A stretch of 6,795 nt of DNA from Treponema sp. (GTDB taxonomy: Bacteria; Spirochaetota; Spirochaetia; Treponematales; Breznakiellaceae), in the NCBI GenBank assembly GCA_031258505.1, contig JAIRMT010000051.1:1-6795 (forward strand). The letters run 5' to 3'. A model generated the notes under the pieces. The model worked only from the letters and a program-made list of their open reading frames with translations, was not told the DNA's origin and ran no database searches. How positions within the stretch are numbered: the stretch's first letter is position 1; the number at the start of each line of letters is the position of its first letter. Positions 6,268 through 6,795 of the stretch are shown here, piece after piece. The position numbers and the translations under genes are program-made.

Positions 6268-6538
6268 GCCTGTAATCTAAGCTCTCTTTAGCTCAATGTC
6301 AACAAGAGATTTCCCAACCCCAGGATAAACGCATAGGAACCTTTTATGCCTCCTAAGGTATAAGAGCTTATACGCGACAGGTATGTGGGCTTATACACGA
6401 GTGGCGGGCCACTACTTTCTTGTACTAGCCCGCATGTTAGACACACCAGCTCTATGGCGAGCCACGCCACTGCTTTCTTGAATAAAACCTTCGGCTGTCG
6501 CCGTTCAGCCGCCACACCCGCAGGCAGAGCGTCCATGA
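6268..6538. other. Gene-free stretch with short duplicated modules
   Basis: No convincing gene. Visible structure: GTATAAG/CTTATAC palindrome at 6358-6373; CTTATACRCGA at 6367-6377 and 6390-6400, 23 bp apart; GTGGC/GCCAC palindrome at 6401-6412; and GCCACTRCTTTCTTG at 6408-6422 and 6466-6480, 58 bp apart. A minus-strand open frame spans 6288-6716, but it runs through the 23-bp array and resembles no known family. Confidence 0.6.
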
Positions 6539-6672
6539 TCTCGATCGTGGGCGTGATCGTGTCTCGATCGTGGGCGTGATCGTATCTCGATCGTGGGCGT
6601 GATCGTATCTCGATCGTGGGCGTGATCGCGTCTCGATCGGTCGAGCGCCAGACACACGCCAGCTCTATGGCG
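6440..6672. repeat. Direct repeat pair bracketing the 23-bp array
   Basis: GACACACCAGCTCTATGGCG at 6440-6459 recurs at 6651-6672 with a 2-bp GC insertion after GACACAC. The copies are 211 bp apart and flank the GATC-rich array, suggesting a duplicated module or ends of a composite repeat. Confidence 0.7.
6539..6640. repeat. 23-bp tandem array with phased GATC sites
   Basis: Four full units (6539-6561, 6562-6584, 6585-6607, 6608-6630) and a 10-bp partial unit (6631-6640). Units start TCTCGATCGTGGGCG, continue TGATCG, and differ only in the last two bases (TG, TA, TA, CG). Each has two GATC sites, giving ten in all from 6537 to 6638, alternately 12 and 11 bp apart after the first. CGATCG occurs five times. 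A 23-bp period changes reading frame each unit, so this is not a simple peptide repeat. The partial unit runs into CTCGA/TCGAG inverted arms at 6632-6645. Function unknown. Confidence 0.92.
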
Positions 6673-6795
6673 CGGTGCAGGGACCGGAAAAAAAGAGTGG
6701 GGGTAGCGGAAAACACGCGAAGCGGGTTTGAAGCGAGGGGGAGCAGCGGAGTAAACGGCGCGGCATTGGCGAATAGAGGCGCGCTTCTTCCTCAA
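6673..6795. other. Right edge, no gene recognised
   Basis: Purine-rich, GC-rich sequence with an A7 tract near 6690 and scattered GCGAAGCGGG-like and GAAGCGAGG-like words. No start, ribosome site or family signature was found on either strand. It may continue the repeat-rich accessory region beyond the window. Confidence 0.5.

Noticed and set aside
6539..6640. CRISPR array or origin of replication
   Set aside because: The 23-bp units have no spacers. No DnaA boxes, dnaA gene or AT-rich unwinding region are visible nearby.
6288..6716. Minus-strand 142-codon gene
   Set aside because: It is carried through the 23-bp array, whose period shifts frame each unit, has no ribosome site and no recognisable domain.

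Overview
This 6.8 kb window reads as chromosomal DNA of a spirochaete, most likely a Treponema of moderate GC. The evidence is an IleRS of the eukaryote-like class known from Treponema and Borrelia, an adjacent downstream lipoprotein gene (the same order I recall for TP0452-TP0453 in T. pallidum), a stand-alone CBM48-type protein, and a degenerate LytM protein. The assignment rests on family recognition only; no search was run.

Layout from left to right. Positions 1-412 hold a tandem array with an exact 21-bp period, cut by the window's left edge. Its right half carries alternating inverted arms that can fold into hairpins. It lies directly 3' of a leftward two-gene operon: ileS (1392-4595) followed, after a 6-bp gap, by a lipoprotein gene (423-1385). 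The 139-bp region 4596-4734 separates ileS from a divergent small gene (4735-5061) for a glycogen-binding-module protein. It contains a good sigma-70-like promoter for that gene and two identical 11-bp direct repeats. A 12-bp-arm hairpin overlaps that gene's stop codon and lies between it and the convergent gene for a secreted, catalytically degenerate LytM/M23 protein (5121-5999).

The right end (6000-6795) has no intact gene. It contains a broken N-terminal remnant of an IS200/IS605-type TnpB (6053-6267), a patchwork of short duplicated modules (6340-6480 and 6651-6672), and a 23-bp tandem array (6539-6640) with GATC every 11 or 12 bp. Both ends of the window are therefore repeat-rich accessory DNA around a conserved housekeeping core.

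The genes do not form an obvious single pathway. ileS and the lipoprotein are probably co-transcribed, with the left array in their 3' untranslated region. The CBM48 protein suggests glycogen or alpha-glucan metabolism. The LytM protein suggests an envelope role. The strongest candidates for undescribed biology are the 21-bp phased, invertible hairpin array and the GATC-phased 23-bp array.
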